A stretch of DNA of 64,000 bases, taken from contig NZ_JBDFMM010000001.1 in the NCBI RefSeq assembly GCF_047238265.1, positions 4,526,001 to 4,590,000 of the forward strand. Reading direction: 5' to 3'. The notes under the pieces were generated by a model. The model was given only the letters and a program-made list of their open reading frames with translations, was not told where the DNA came from and searched no databases. Each line of letters begins with the position of its first letter. The first letter of the stretch is position 1. Origin of the DNA: Paenibacillus_F sp047238265 (lineage in GTDB: Bacteria; Bacillota; Bacilli; Paenibacillales; NBRC-103111). Below, in pieces: positions 1-7,885 of the stretch. Position numbers and translations under genes: made by a program.

Positions 1-69
1 CGGGCTGTCTTGACGGGTGACGATAAACTTGACCGTTTTGCTTGGTACTGCTGTTTGCGCTTCGGCCAT
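1..69 (-). CDS. sdhB: Succinate dehydrogenase iron-sulfur subunit SdhB, N-terminal fragment
   Basis: Only the first 23 codons are inside the window, beginning MAEAQTAVPSK and then KFIVTRQDSP, which fits the start of the iron-sulfur subunit of complex II. The ATG at 69 follows a GGAGGG ribosome site and lies 2 nt after the sdhA stop, the usual sdhCAB order in Bacillales. SdhB would carry the three Fe-S clusters passing electrons from SdhA to menaquinone. Identity rests mainly on position in the operon, because no cluster motif is reached before the edge. Confidence 0.85.
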   Translation of the reverse strand, partial: MAEAQTAVPSKTVKFIVTRQDSP

Positions 70-71
70 GA

Positions 72-1844
72 TCAATGCCCTCCCTCTTTCTCTTTCTTCT
101 TCTTGTCCGTAGTGTAATCGCGTTTACGCGGTGCGATAAGCGATACGTCTACGTCCTCGTATTCGATAACCGGACCTTGAGGGGTCCACTTCGCTTTGGT
201 CGTCTTCAGGAAGTTGTCGTCATCGCGTTCAGGGAACTCCGGCTTGTAGTGAGCGCCGCGGCTCTCGTTACGCAGAAGAGCGCCCAGCGTCATCGCTTCG
301 GAAAGTTCGAGCATGTTCCAGAGCTGTCTCGTGAAGGCTACGCCCTGGTTGTTCCAGCGTGCCGTATCCGTCATGTTGATATTCTGGAAACGTTCTTTAT
401 ATTCTTTAATCTTGACGATCGTATCTTCGAGATTTTTGTTGTAACGAACGACAGTCATGTTCGAAGTCATCAGCTCGCCAAGCTCTTTGTGGATGACGTA
501 AGCATTTTCCTTGCCGTCCATTTTAAGCAGGCTTTCGTAACGATCGGTGTGCTTCTGCTTCTCGCGGTCAAACATGGCGGTGGACATATCTTCCACGTGC
601 TTGTCGAGACCTTGGATATATTCGATTGCTTTAGGACCCGCCACCATACCGCCGAAAATAGCGGATACGAGGGAGTTCGCGCCGAGACGGTTCGCCCCGT
701 GAACGGAGTAATCGCACTCGCCTGCCGCGAACAAGCCCGGAATGTTCGTCATTTGGTTGTAATCGACCCAGATGCCGCCCATCGAATAGTGAACCGCAGG
801 GAAAATCTTCATCGGAAGCTTCCGCGGATCGTCGCCTGTGAATTTCTCATAAATTTCGATGATGCCGCCCAGCTTAACGTCCAGTTCTTTCGGATCTTTG
901 TGGGACAGATCCAGGTAAACCATGTTCTCGCCGTTGATGCCGAGCTTCAGGTCGTTACAAACGTGGAAAATTTCACGGGTCGCGATATCACGCGGTACCA
1001 GGTTTCCGTAAGCCGGGTATTTTTCCTCAAGGAAGTACCAAGGCTTGCCGTCTTTATACGTCCATACGCGTCCGCCTTCACCGCGCGCGGATTCGGACAT
1101 CAGGCGGAGCTTGTCGTCGCCCGGAATCGCGGTCGGGTGAATCTGGATGAACTCGCCGTTCGCGTAGTAAACGCCCTGCTGGTACACGGCGCTTGCCGCC
1201 GTACCGGTGTTGATAACGGAGTTCGTCGTTTTGCCGAAAATGATACCGGGACCTCCGGTTGCCATAATAACGGCATCGGAAGAGAAAGTCTGAATTTCCA
1301 TGTTGCGCAGATCCTGGGCCGCGATCCCGCGGCAGACGCCGTCGTCATCAATGACCGCGCCGAGGAATTCCCAGTGCTCGAACTTCGTGACGAGTCCCGC
1401 TGTTTCGAAACGGCGGACCTGCTCGTCGAGCGCGTAAAGCAACTGCTGGCCTGTCGTAGCGCCGGCAAATGCCGTACGGTGGTACTTCGTACCGCCGAAA
1501 CGGCGGAAATCAAGAAGACCTTCCGGTGTCCGGTTGAACATAACGCCCATCCGGTCCATCAAGTGGATAATGCCGGGAGCCGCGTCACACATCGCCTTAA
1601 CCGGCGGCTGGTTGGCGAGGAAGTCGCCGCCGTATACCGTATCGTCAAAGTGCTCCCAAGTGGAGTCGCCTTCGCCTTTCGTATTAACCGCACCGTTGAT
1701 GCCGCCTTGGGCGCACACGGAGTGGGAACGTTTTACAGGAACCAGGGAGAAAAGCTGTACGGGCACACCCGCTTCCGCTGCCTTAATGGTTGCCATCAGG
1801 CCGGCCAGACCGCCGCCGACGACAATTACTTTTGAATTAGCCAT
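72..1844 (-). CDS. sdhA: Succinate dehydrogenase flavoprotein subunit SdhA
   Basis: This 590-residue protein is full length for the complex II flavoprotein that oxidises succinate to fumarate with covalent FAD on the inner face of the membrane. It opens with the dinucleotide fold VIVVGGGLAGL at residues 6-16. The RSHSVCAQGG segment holds the histidine that binds FAD covalently. HPTAIPG, SARGEGG and HGANRLGANSL are substrate and flavin contacts typical of the SdhA/FrdA family. The ATG follows GGAGGGG and overlaps the end of sdhC by 8 nt, so the two are probably translationally coupled. No defect is seen. Confidence 0.97.
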   Translation of the reverse strand: MANSKVIVVGGGLAGLMATIKAAEAGVPVQLFSLVPVKRSHSVCAQGGINGAVNTKGEGDSTWEHFDDTVYGGDFLANQPPVKAMCDAAPGIIHLMDRMGVMFNRTPEGLLDFRRFGGTKYHRTAFAGATTGQQLLYALDEQVRRFETAGLVTKFEHWEFLGAVIDDDGVCRGIAAQDLRNMEIQTFSSDAVIMATGGPGIIFGKTTNSVINTGTAASAVYQQGVYYANGEFIQIHPTAIPGDDKLRLMSESARGEGGRVWTYKDGKPWYFLEEKYPAYGNLVPRDIATREIFHVCNDLKLGINGENMVYLDLSHKDPKELDVKLGGIIEIYEKFTGDDPRKLPMKIFPAVHYSMGGIWVDYNQMTNIPGLFAAGECDYSVHGANRLGANSLVSAIFGGMVAGPKAIEYIQGLDKHVEDMSTAMFDREKQKHTDRYESLLKMDGKENAYVIHKELGELMTSNMTVVRYNKNLEDTIVKIKEYKERFQNINMTDTARWNNQGVAFTRQLWNMLELSEAMTLGALLRNESRGAHYKPEFPERDDDNFLKTTKAKWTPQGPVIEYEDVDVSLIAPRKRDYTTDKKKKEKEGGH

Positions 1845-2514
1845 TGCTGGTCACCCCTCCGATCATTCCGCTAACGACAGGAAGCTCCTGAAATTGCGGG
1901 TCTTTAAATGCTACGAGAGATGCGATGAACATCACGGACATAACAAGGAACAAGCCGATCCAGATATAGGAAGATACGCGTTGGGCACGCGGGCCCACCG
2001 TGATGCCCCAGCTGACGAGGAACGACCACATGCCGTTTGTAAAATGGAAAGACGCGGCGATAACGCCGATTACGTATATAGTCAGCAAAAGAGGCTGAGA
2101 TACGATGTCATGCATCGTCTGTCCTAAGCGTTCATGCTCTACGTTGCCGATTGCCACTTGAAAACGCGTTTCAAAGAAATGCCATGCCACGAACAGGAAG
2201 GTAAGAACCCCCGTGATCCGCTGCCACAAAAACATCTGGTTGCGGAAATAGCCGTAGCGGCTTACGTTGTTGCGGGCCGTGAACGCCACGTACAGGCCGT
2301 AAACGGCATGGTACAGCAGCGGAATCCAGATCCCGACGATCTCGAGCACAAGCACGAGCGGCAGGCTGTTCAGCCAGTTGATTTGATCCACAAACGCTTC
2401 AGGTCCCTTAGTTGCTTCAAAGTTGGTAAGCAAATGCTCGATCAAGAAGAAACCAACCGGAATAACGCCAAGCAAGGAATGCAGCTTGCGGTTAAAATAC
2501 GAGTTCTTGCCCAT
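1837..2514 (-). CDS. sdhC: Succinate dehydrogenase cytochrome b558 subunit SdhC
   Basis: This is the 225-residue membrane anchor of complex II, which in Bacillales carries two hemes b and reduces menaquinone. The product starts MGKNSYFNRKLHSLLG and has about five hydrophobic segments with several histidines (IEHLL, AVYGLY, FVAWHFFE, SFHFTNG). The frame is open 40 codons further upstream, but the ATG at 2514 has a GGGGGAAG ribosome site and matches the family N-terminus. It is the first gene of sdhCAB. A good promoter lies 74 nt upstream. Confidence 0.95.
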   Translation of the reverse strand: MGKNSYFNRKLHSLLGVIPVGFFLIEHLLTNFEATKGPEAFVDQINWLNSLPLVLVLEIVGIWIPLLYHAVYGLYVAFTARNNVSRYGYFRNQMFLWQRITGVLTFLFVAWHFFETRFQVAIGNVEHERLGQTMHDIVSQPLLLTIYVIGVIAASFHFTNGMWSFLVSWGITVGPRAQRVSSYIWIGLFLVMSVMFIASLVAFKDPQFQELPVVSGMIGGVTSNG

Positions 2515-2587
2515 TAGTAATGCTTCCCCCCTCAAATTTTCGCCTCGACACGATACGTCTCGACAATTCCAGACAAAACCAAATTCC

Positions 2588-2616
2588 ATTGTACTCCCCT
2601 GTCCGGGGACCGTCAA
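2588..2616 (-). promoter_or_regulatory. Sigma-A promoter of sdhCAB
   Basis: Read on the minus strand, TTGACG and TACAAT are separated by 17 nt. The spacer holds a CCCC-N5-GGGG inverted pair that could be bound by a regulator. Transcription would start near 2581, about 66 nt before sdhC. The divergent LysR gene is an obvious candidate regulator, but no operator is proven. Confidence 0.75.
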
Positions 2617-2806
2617 CCGCCAAAAAAGGCACACTCATCGCTTTTTCCTGCCTCGGATTAGCGACAATGAGCCGAAATTTTTGTGAACAACTGGTGACAT
2701 ATACATCGTACCTCTTTATCGCTTATAATGGAATTGCTGTTTTTTTATATTCATTATAATATTTTTGCATAATAAGAAGAAATTAAACCCCAGGGAGGCA
2801 CGGATT

Positions 2807-3706
2807 ATGGAACATCTCGACGTTTTTGCTGTCGTTGTCGAACAGGCCAGCTTGAATAAAGCGTCGCAGGTGCTAAATTTGTCGCAGCCTGCCTTATCGC
2901 GCAAGATCATGAAGCTCGAGGAGCAGCTCGGCGTCCAGCTCTTCTCCCGCAAAGGCAAGCGACTCGATTTGACCCGGGCCGGCGAGATCGCATACGAGTA
3001 TGCTTTGGAGCAGAGACAGGGCGAACGCCGTTTCATGCAGACTCTGTACGAATATAAAACCGCCGGGCGCCATATGAGCCTGACCATCGGAGCGAGTCTG
3101 ACTACGCTGCAGACCACACTCCCCGAGCTCGTGACGATGTACCTGGCGGAATATCCGTCTACGGACATGAAAGCCCTCACCGGCAAGACTCACGAGATCG
3201 TCATGATGGTCAAAGAGAAGAAAGTCGACATCGGCCTCGTCGCCTCCTCTATCGACCAGCCCGGCCTTGCCTGCGAGCCTCTTTTCGACGACCATCTCTG
3301 TCTGGTGCTGCCGCAGGGCCATCCTTACCTGGAACGCGAGGAGCTGTCCATCGCCGACTTGAACGGCCTCTCGATGATCCTCTTCTCCAAGGGCACCTGG
3401 TACCGCGTGCTCACCGACGAGCTGTTTCACCGCTTTTTTATTTTTCCCGACGTCAAAATGGAAATCGACTCGTTCGAAGCGATCATGCGGCTCGTCGTTA
3501 CGTGCCAGGCGGCCACACTGCTGCCGAGGTCGTACCTGCACGACCGTTCGTCCGAGCATGACGGGCTTTGCGTCCGGGAACTGCCCGAGCTTATGAAAAC
3601 GCCGCGGACCACCTCGCTGATTTTCGTGAAGGAAACCCACCAGAACGAGGCGGTCGCGCATTTCATCCGCAAGGCCAAGGCGCATTTCGCGGGCTTAAGC
3701 CAATAA
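2807..3706 (+). CDS. LysR-family transcriptional regulator
   Basis: This 299-residue protein has the LysR layout. A winged helix-turn-helix covers residues 1-60 (FAVVVEQASLNKASQVLNLS, then PALSRKI). The following part is a periplasmic-binding-like effector domain with FDDHLCLVLPQGHPY. The ATG at 2807 has GGGAGG 8 nt upstream. A TTG 14 codons earlier is in frame but lacks a ribosome site. It is divergent from sdhCAB, so control of succinate dehydrogenase or central carbon flow is plausible, as for CcpC/CitR-type LysR proteins, but that is inferred from position only. Confidence 0.9.
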   Translation: MEHLDVFAVVVEQASLNKASQVLNLSQPALSRKIMKLEEQLGVQLFSRKGKRLDLTRAGEIAYEYALEQRQGERRFMQTLYEYKTAGRHMSLTIGASLTTLQTTLPELVTMYLAEYPSTDMKALTGKTHEIVMMVKEKKVDIGLVASSIDQPGLACEPLFDDHLCLVLPQGHPYLEREELSIADLNGLSMILFSKGTWYRVLTDELFHRFFIFPDVKMEIDSFEAIMRLVVTCQAATLLPRSYLHDRSSEHDGLCVRELPELMKTPRTTSLIFVKETHQNEAVAHFIRKAKAHFAGLSQ

Positions 3707-3806
3707 GCCGGGACCAGGCAAGGGCCGCAGCCGCGCGAGCGCCTGAAACCCTTATGCGGTGAGGCCCCATATCTCGGCTATCCTCGCAAGTTGGCGGCCC
3801 CATCTT

Positions 3807-3930
3807 GGTTGTACCCGTACGTCTGTTGCACCCGTATGTCACTTGTGCCTTATGCCGATTGTGTCCTTATGCCGATTGTCCATATCTCGATGAGGCCCGC
3901 ATCTCGATTGTACCCGTATATGGGCTGTGC
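3807..3930. repeat. Degenerate 17-bp tandem repeats in a gene-free stretch
   Basis: The interval 3707-4100 between the LysR gene and the antiporter terminator has no convincing gene. Inside it the 15-mer CCTTATGCCGATTGT occurs at 3848 and 3865, ATCTCGAT at 3884 and 3901, and TTGTACCCGTA at 3809 and 3908. This indicates a decayed array with a period of about 17 bp. Further, weaker copies may run to about 4010. Frames across it are short and lack ribosome sites. Confidence 0.6.
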
Positions 3931-4100
3931 CCACTCGGTGATGCCCACCGTAAAGCGGCTATACGTCGTGCTTTTCGGTTAAGCCTGAATGTCGGCTGTG
4001 CCGTCAAGCACGCCGATGCTCCGGAGAGGCCGTCTGAGCGCCCCTGCCAGCACTGCATAGAACCTGTCCGCCCCACGGCCTGTAGGGGTTCTTTTTTTCG

Positions 4101-4136
4101 TCAAAAAAACCGCCCCTGCGGGAAGCAAAGGCGGTT
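4101..4136 (-). terminator. Terminator of the ktrBA-antiporter operon
   Basis: The arms AACCGCC (4108-4114) and GGCGGTT (4130-4136) form a stem. On the minus strand it is followed by a run of T. It lies 43 nt after the antiporter stop. Confidence 0.8.
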
Positions 4137-4178
4137 ACGGTTTCCATTGGTTTTATTCTCCGAATGCGAAACTTTCCA

Positions 4179-5459
4179 TTACTGCGGTCTCGGCTTCGCG
4201 GGCGGAACGCTGTCTGCGCCTCCAATGCCCCCTTCAGCCTCCTCAAGGCCCAGCTTACGCGCCACAAAGGCCGTGGTGCTCGCCTGGAACAGGATGGTGA
4301 TCAGCACCGCCATAAACGTAACGGACGCGATCAGATCCGCTTGGGCGATGCCAAGCCCGGCCACCATGCCGGAAAGAGCCGCAGGAATAACGCCGGTTTC
4401 CCTCACCCAAAACATGAACACAATCTCTCTCCAGGTCCATTTCGCTTTGCGGTCCGGCAGCGTGCAGACAAGCACGGCCAGCGGACGGGCGATTAACATA
4501 AACACGAAAATAATGCCGAGACTCGGCCACAAATACTTGAGGAGCAGCGGAAAATTAACCTGGCTGCCGAGCAGAATGAAAATCAGCATGCGCATCAGAA
4601 CGGTCACATTTTCCGAGAAATGGTTCATCTCCTGCTTCTTATCTTCCATATGCAGCTTGAAGACATCGGAATTGCCCCAGATCAGCCCGGCCGTGAACGT
4701 GGCCATAAAACCGCTGACTCCCAGTTGCTCACCCGCGAGGTAAGAGCCGAAAGCCGCCGCCAGCATCAGAATGGTCGCGTAATCGCGCAGGAAACCGATT
4801 TTGACGTGCGCGGTCAGGAAGGCTCCCGCATACCCGATAACGGCGCCGACCGCCAGCCCGCCCAAAGCGGTTTTCACAAACTGCCATGCGCCGGAAGCGA
4901 CGGATACCTGCTCCGTTCCCAGAAGAACGGCAATCAGCGAGAAAGTAAGAATGGAGCCCGTCGCGTCATTGAATGCCGACTCGCTCTCCACCGTCTCCCG
5001 CACCTTGGTGCGGATGCTCACCTGCTTGAACACGGGAATGAGCGTAGCCGGATCGGTGGAAGATATGATGGCACCGAGCAGAAGCGCGTGCAGCCAGGGC
5101 AGGCCGAGAAACCAGTGGGAAGCGACCGCGACCGCCCCGCACGTAAGAATGACGCCCGGGATGCTCAGCAGCGTGACGGAGATCCAGACATTCTTCAGCC
5201 CGCTCAGCCGGATATTGCGTCCTCCGTCGAACAGAATGAGCGTCGAGCCTACGACCAGAATGAACTGGTTGGTCAGCGAGCCGCTCGGCTCGGCGATCCA
5301 GTGAAACGCTTGTCCGAAAATCATCCCCGCGATCAGAAAAAGGGCCACATCGGGCAGGCGGAGCCACCCCGCCAATTTGCCGAACAGCATGCCCAGCACC
5401 ACGATCAGGATAAATAAATACAGCTCATAATCAATGAGCTGTGTAAAACTGTTCTCCAT
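4179..5459 (-). CDS. CPA1/NhaP-type cation:proton antiporter
   Basis: This protein of about 426 residues has 12-13 hydrophobic segments and the CPA antiporter fold. It includes PDVALFLIAGMIFG near the N-terminus, LGAIISSTDPATLIPVF (the conserved TDPA region) and SAFNDATGSILTF, whose ND pair is the typical ion-binding acid. No cytosolic RCK domain is attached. It would exchange Na+ or K+ for H+ across the cytoplasmic membrane. Starts at 5459 (MENSF) and 5465 are both possible from one AAGGGG site, and the former has better spacing. It lies 18 nt after ktrA, so the RCK protein KtrA might also influence it. The ion is not determinable here. Confidence 0.88.
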   Translation of the reverse strand: MENSFTQLIDYELYLFILIVVLGMLFGKLAGWLRLPDVALFLIAGMIFGQAFHWIAEPSGSLTNQFILVVGSTLILFDGGRNIRLSGLKNVWISVTLLSIPGVILTCGAVAVASHWFLGLPWLHALLLGAIISSTDPATLIPVFKQVSIRTKVRETVESESAFNDATGSILTFSLIAVLLGTEQVSVASGAWQFVKTALGGLAVGAVIGYAGAFLTAHVKIGFLRDYATILMLAAAFGSYLAGEQLGVSGFMATFTAGLIWGNSDVFKLHMEDKKQEMNHFSENVTVLMRMLIFILLGSQVNFPLLLKYLWPSLGIIFVFMLIARPLAVLVCTLPDRKAKWTWREIVFMFWVRETGVIPAALSGMVAGLGIAQADLIASVTFMAVLITILFQASTTAFVARKLGLEEAEGGIGGADSVPPAKPRPQ

Positions 5460-5477
5460 GCGCATACGCCCCTTATT

Positions 5478-6140
5478 TTACCGGATTACGCGGCTCTCAA
5501 ACGTATCGATCTGCTCTTTCGTGCCGATAACGACCATAACGTCTTTCTCGTGCAGGACATCTTCGGCGGTAGGTGCGATAATCACGTCGTCCGTTTTATT
5601 GATGGCGACGATGCTGCATCCGTATTTGGCCCGCGGATCAAGCTCCTTCAGGGTCAGACCGGATATACGCCGGGATACGACGAGTTCGGCGATGGTGTAG
5701 TTTTTGGACAACTCGATATAATCGAGAAGATTCGGCGACACAAGCTGATGAGCCACCCGCACGCCCATGTCCCGCTCCGGAAAAATAATCCGGTCCACGC
5801 CGATTTTCTCCAGCACTTTGGCATGCTGATCGGTCAGCGCCTTCGCGACGACCGTTTTGACGCCAAGCTCTTTCAGCAGAATGGCGGCCATGATACTCGC
5901 CTGGATGTTGTCCCCGATAGCCACGACGGCGCAGTCGAAATTACGGACGCCGAGCGAGCGGAGAACCTCTTCGTCCGTCGCGTCCGCCACTACGGTATGG
6001 GTGAGCTTGTCGCTCATCTCGTCCACTTTCTCTTCGTCTCTGTCGATGCCCAGCACCTCATGCCCGAGCTGAGTCAATTCTTTGGATAAACTGGAACCGA
6101 AGCGTCCGAGTCCGATAACTGCATATTGAATGAAAGCCAT
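5478..6140 (-). CDS. ktrA: KtrA/TrkA-type RCK regulator of potassium uptake
   Basis: This 220-residue cytosolic gating ring protein has an N-terminal RCK domain with the nucleotide-binding motif VIGLGRFG (residues 8-15) and acid D33. A C-terminal RCK_C domain runs from about residue 135 to the end, the region that binds c-di-AMP in characterised KtrA/KtrC proteins. It partners with the KtrB pore encoded 14 nt upstream. Full length for the family. KtrA and KtrC cannot be separated by eye, but tight linkage to a KtrB-type gene behind a ydaO-type riboswitch favours KtrA. Confidence 0.92.
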   Translation of the reverse strand: MAFIQYAVIGLGRFGSSLSKELTQLGHEVLGIDRDEEKVDEMSDKLTHTVVADATDEEVLRSLGVRNFDCAVVAIGDNIQASIMAAILLKELGVKTVVAKALTDQHAKVLEKIGVDRIIFPERDMGVRVAHQLVSPNLLDYIELSKNYTIAELVVSRRISGLTLKELDPRAKYGCSIVAINKTDDVIIAPTAEDVLHEKDVMVVIGTKEQIDTFESRVIR

Positions 6141-6154
6141 TGTTTTGTTTCTCC

Positions 6155-7498
6155 TTAACCTATCGTGATTTTTCCTTCGGGATAACGGTAAAGCTCTTTC
6201 TCGGCCTTAGGCTGCAGCGCGTAAGCCAGTGTAAGGGGACCGAGACGTCCGGCGAACATGGTGAGGGCGATCATGACCTTACCGAACAGGGTAAGCTTCG
6301 TAGTCAGCCCCAGGGTGAGTCCAACGGTGCCGAATGCCGAAGTCACTTCATATAAAATCATAAGAAACTCATGATCTTCCGTCGTAGACAGCAGCATGGT
6401 GACAAAAATAACAAGAAAAAGTGCAAACATCGTCAGCGTGATCGCCTTCAAAATTCGTTCCTTGCCGAGACGGTTGCGGAAGAAGACGATATCTTCTTTG
6501 CCTCGCACCATCGCGACGATGGCTCCAACAAGCATCGTAAACGTAGTCGTCTTGATGCCGCCCCCGGTAGATCCCGGAGAAGCCCCGATAAACATCAGGA
6601 TGATCATAAAAAATTGAGTGGCCTGGCGGATAGAGGCGAGATCAAGCGTGTTCGCCCCCGCCGTACGCGGTGTGACCGATTGAAAAAACGAAGCGAGAAT
6701 CTTGCCGCCGAAGTCCAGCGAGCCCAGCGTTTTCGAATTGGAATACTCGAAGATGAAAATCACGAGTGCTCCGGTCACGATCAGAATACTTGTGGCGCTC
6801 AGCACCACTTTGGAGTGAAGGGTCAGCCTCTTCGTTTTCCGGTAATCCATCACATCGGACATCACGATAAAACCGATTCCGCCCAGAACGATGAGCCCCA
6901 TCGTCACTACATTGGTAATAAAGTCGTCGGCGTAAGCGGTCAGTGAAGTGAAGGGGCCCGTGATCGGACCGAACAGGTCAAACCCGGCATTGTTGAAAAA
7001 GGAAACGGCGTGCCAGATGCCATAGTACAGTCCCTTCGGAAAACCGAGATCCACCGACCAGCGGGCCGTGAACAGGACAGCCGCTACTCCTTCGATCGTC
7101 AGCGAGTAAATCAGTACTTTCCGGAATAGGCGTACGATACCTTCCATGCTGCCCTGGTTCAGGGCTTCCTGGAGCAGCAGTCTTTCGCGGAGCGATATCT
7201 TCTTGCGCAGGATGAAGGCAAAAAGCGTCGCCATGCTCATAAAACCGAGGCCGCCGATTTGAATGAGCGAAATAATTACGATTTGCCCGAACGTCGTAAA
7301 ATGCGTTCCGGTGTCAACCACGACCAGACCTGTCACACAGGTGGCCGAGGTGGCCGTGAAAAGGGCGTCGATAAACGGAAGCGGAAGCCCGTCCGTTGAC
7401 GAGATCGGCAGCATCAGCAGGCCGGAGCCGATAAGAATAATGAGCGCGAACCCGAGAACGAGAATCTGCGGCGGCGTAAATCTCGACTTTTTTAACAC
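6155..7498 (-). CDS. ktrB: KtrB/TrkH-type potassium channel subunit
   Basis: This 447-residue membrane protein has the four-repeat pore of the Trk/Ktr/HKT superfamily. Filter-region glycines are visible in TSATCVTGLVV, FNNAGFDLFG, GASPGSTGGGIKTT and SAFGTVGLT. It mediates K+ uptake (often Na+-dependent) with KtrA. The frame is open for 8 codons more, but those encode the AGGAGG ribosome site itself, so the GTG at 7498, 7 nt after that site, is the start (VLKKSRFTPPQ). First gene of a three-gene operon behind a c-di-AMP riboswitch. Confidence 0.93.
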   Translation of the reverse strand: MLKKSRFTPPQILVLGFALIILIGSGLLMLPISSTDGLPLPFIDALFTATSATCVTGLVVVDTGTHFTTFGQIVIISLIQIGGLGFMSMATLFAFILRKKISLRERLLLQEALNQGSMEGIVRLFRKVLIYSLTIEGVAAVLFTARWSVDLGFPKGLYYGIWHAVSFFNNAGFDLFGPITGPFTSLTAYADDFITNVVTMGLIVLGGIGFIVMSDVMDYRKTKRLTLHSKVVLSATSILIVTGALVIFIFEYSNSKTLGSLDFGGKILASFFQSVTPRTAGANTLDLASIRQATQFFMIILMFIGASPGSTGGGIKTTTFTMLVGAIVAMVRGKEDIVFFRNRLGKERILKAITLTMFALFLVIFVTMLLSTTEDHEFLMILYEVTSAFGTVGLTLGLTTKLTLFGKVMIALTMFAGRLGPLTLAYALQPKAEKELYRYPEGKITIG

Positions 7499-7544
7499 AT
7501 GATTTCCTCCTATATGAAGCACAAAAAAGACACTGGAGTCCCAC

Positions 7545-7700
7545 TGCCCTTTCGGTTATGGTTCCTGCTGGTCGCCTACGAAGTTAGCTGACGGATTCGG
7601 ATGTACAGGCCACCCTATTTACCCTGCCCGATTCAGGCACAAGCGGTAAAATTCACCCCAATGTATGGTTCCCCCGTTTTCCTGCGGAAATTCGGCGTAT
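7545..7700 (-). promoter_or_regulatory. Cyclic di-AMP (ydaO/yuaA) riboswitch
   Basis: The minus-strand leader of ktrB carries the hallmark blocks of the ydaO/yuaA class in order: CGGGGGAACCA, TTGGGGTGAAT, then AGGGTAAATAGGG, then GAATCCGTCAGCTAAC followed by TTCGTAGGCG. In Bacillus this class binds c-di-AMP and turns off K+ uptake genes, including ktrAB. Here it precedes ktrB-ktrA-antiporter. A short T run just upstream of the ribosome site could be the off-state terminator, but I cannot draw that stem with certainty. Confidence 0.92.
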
Positions 7701-7728
7701 GAAGTTGTGAGAAGAAATGATCATCCGC

Positions 7729-7757
7729 ATTATATATCTGTTATTAAACAAGCACAA
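7729..7757 (-). promoter_or_regulatory. Sigma-A promoter of the riboswitch-ktrBA operon
   Basis: On the minus strand TTGTGC and TATAAT are 17 nt apart. The start point would be near 7722, about 20 nt before the riboswitch aptamer. Confidence 0.8.
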
Positions 7758-7885
7758 AGCCCTTTTAACCGGATTTTACGGCAGGAAACTTAGACAATCT
7801 TCCTGCAGCTAACTGGGAGACACGAATTGGCATCCTTACGCAAACTGTGATACGGTAAAAAAAACGATCGGAGAAGGAGCTGACC

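Noticed and set aside
75..1835. A 586-codon open frame antisense to sdhA
   Set aside because: It is a shadow of a highly conserved gene on the other strand, has no ribosome site, and its translation matches no family pattern.
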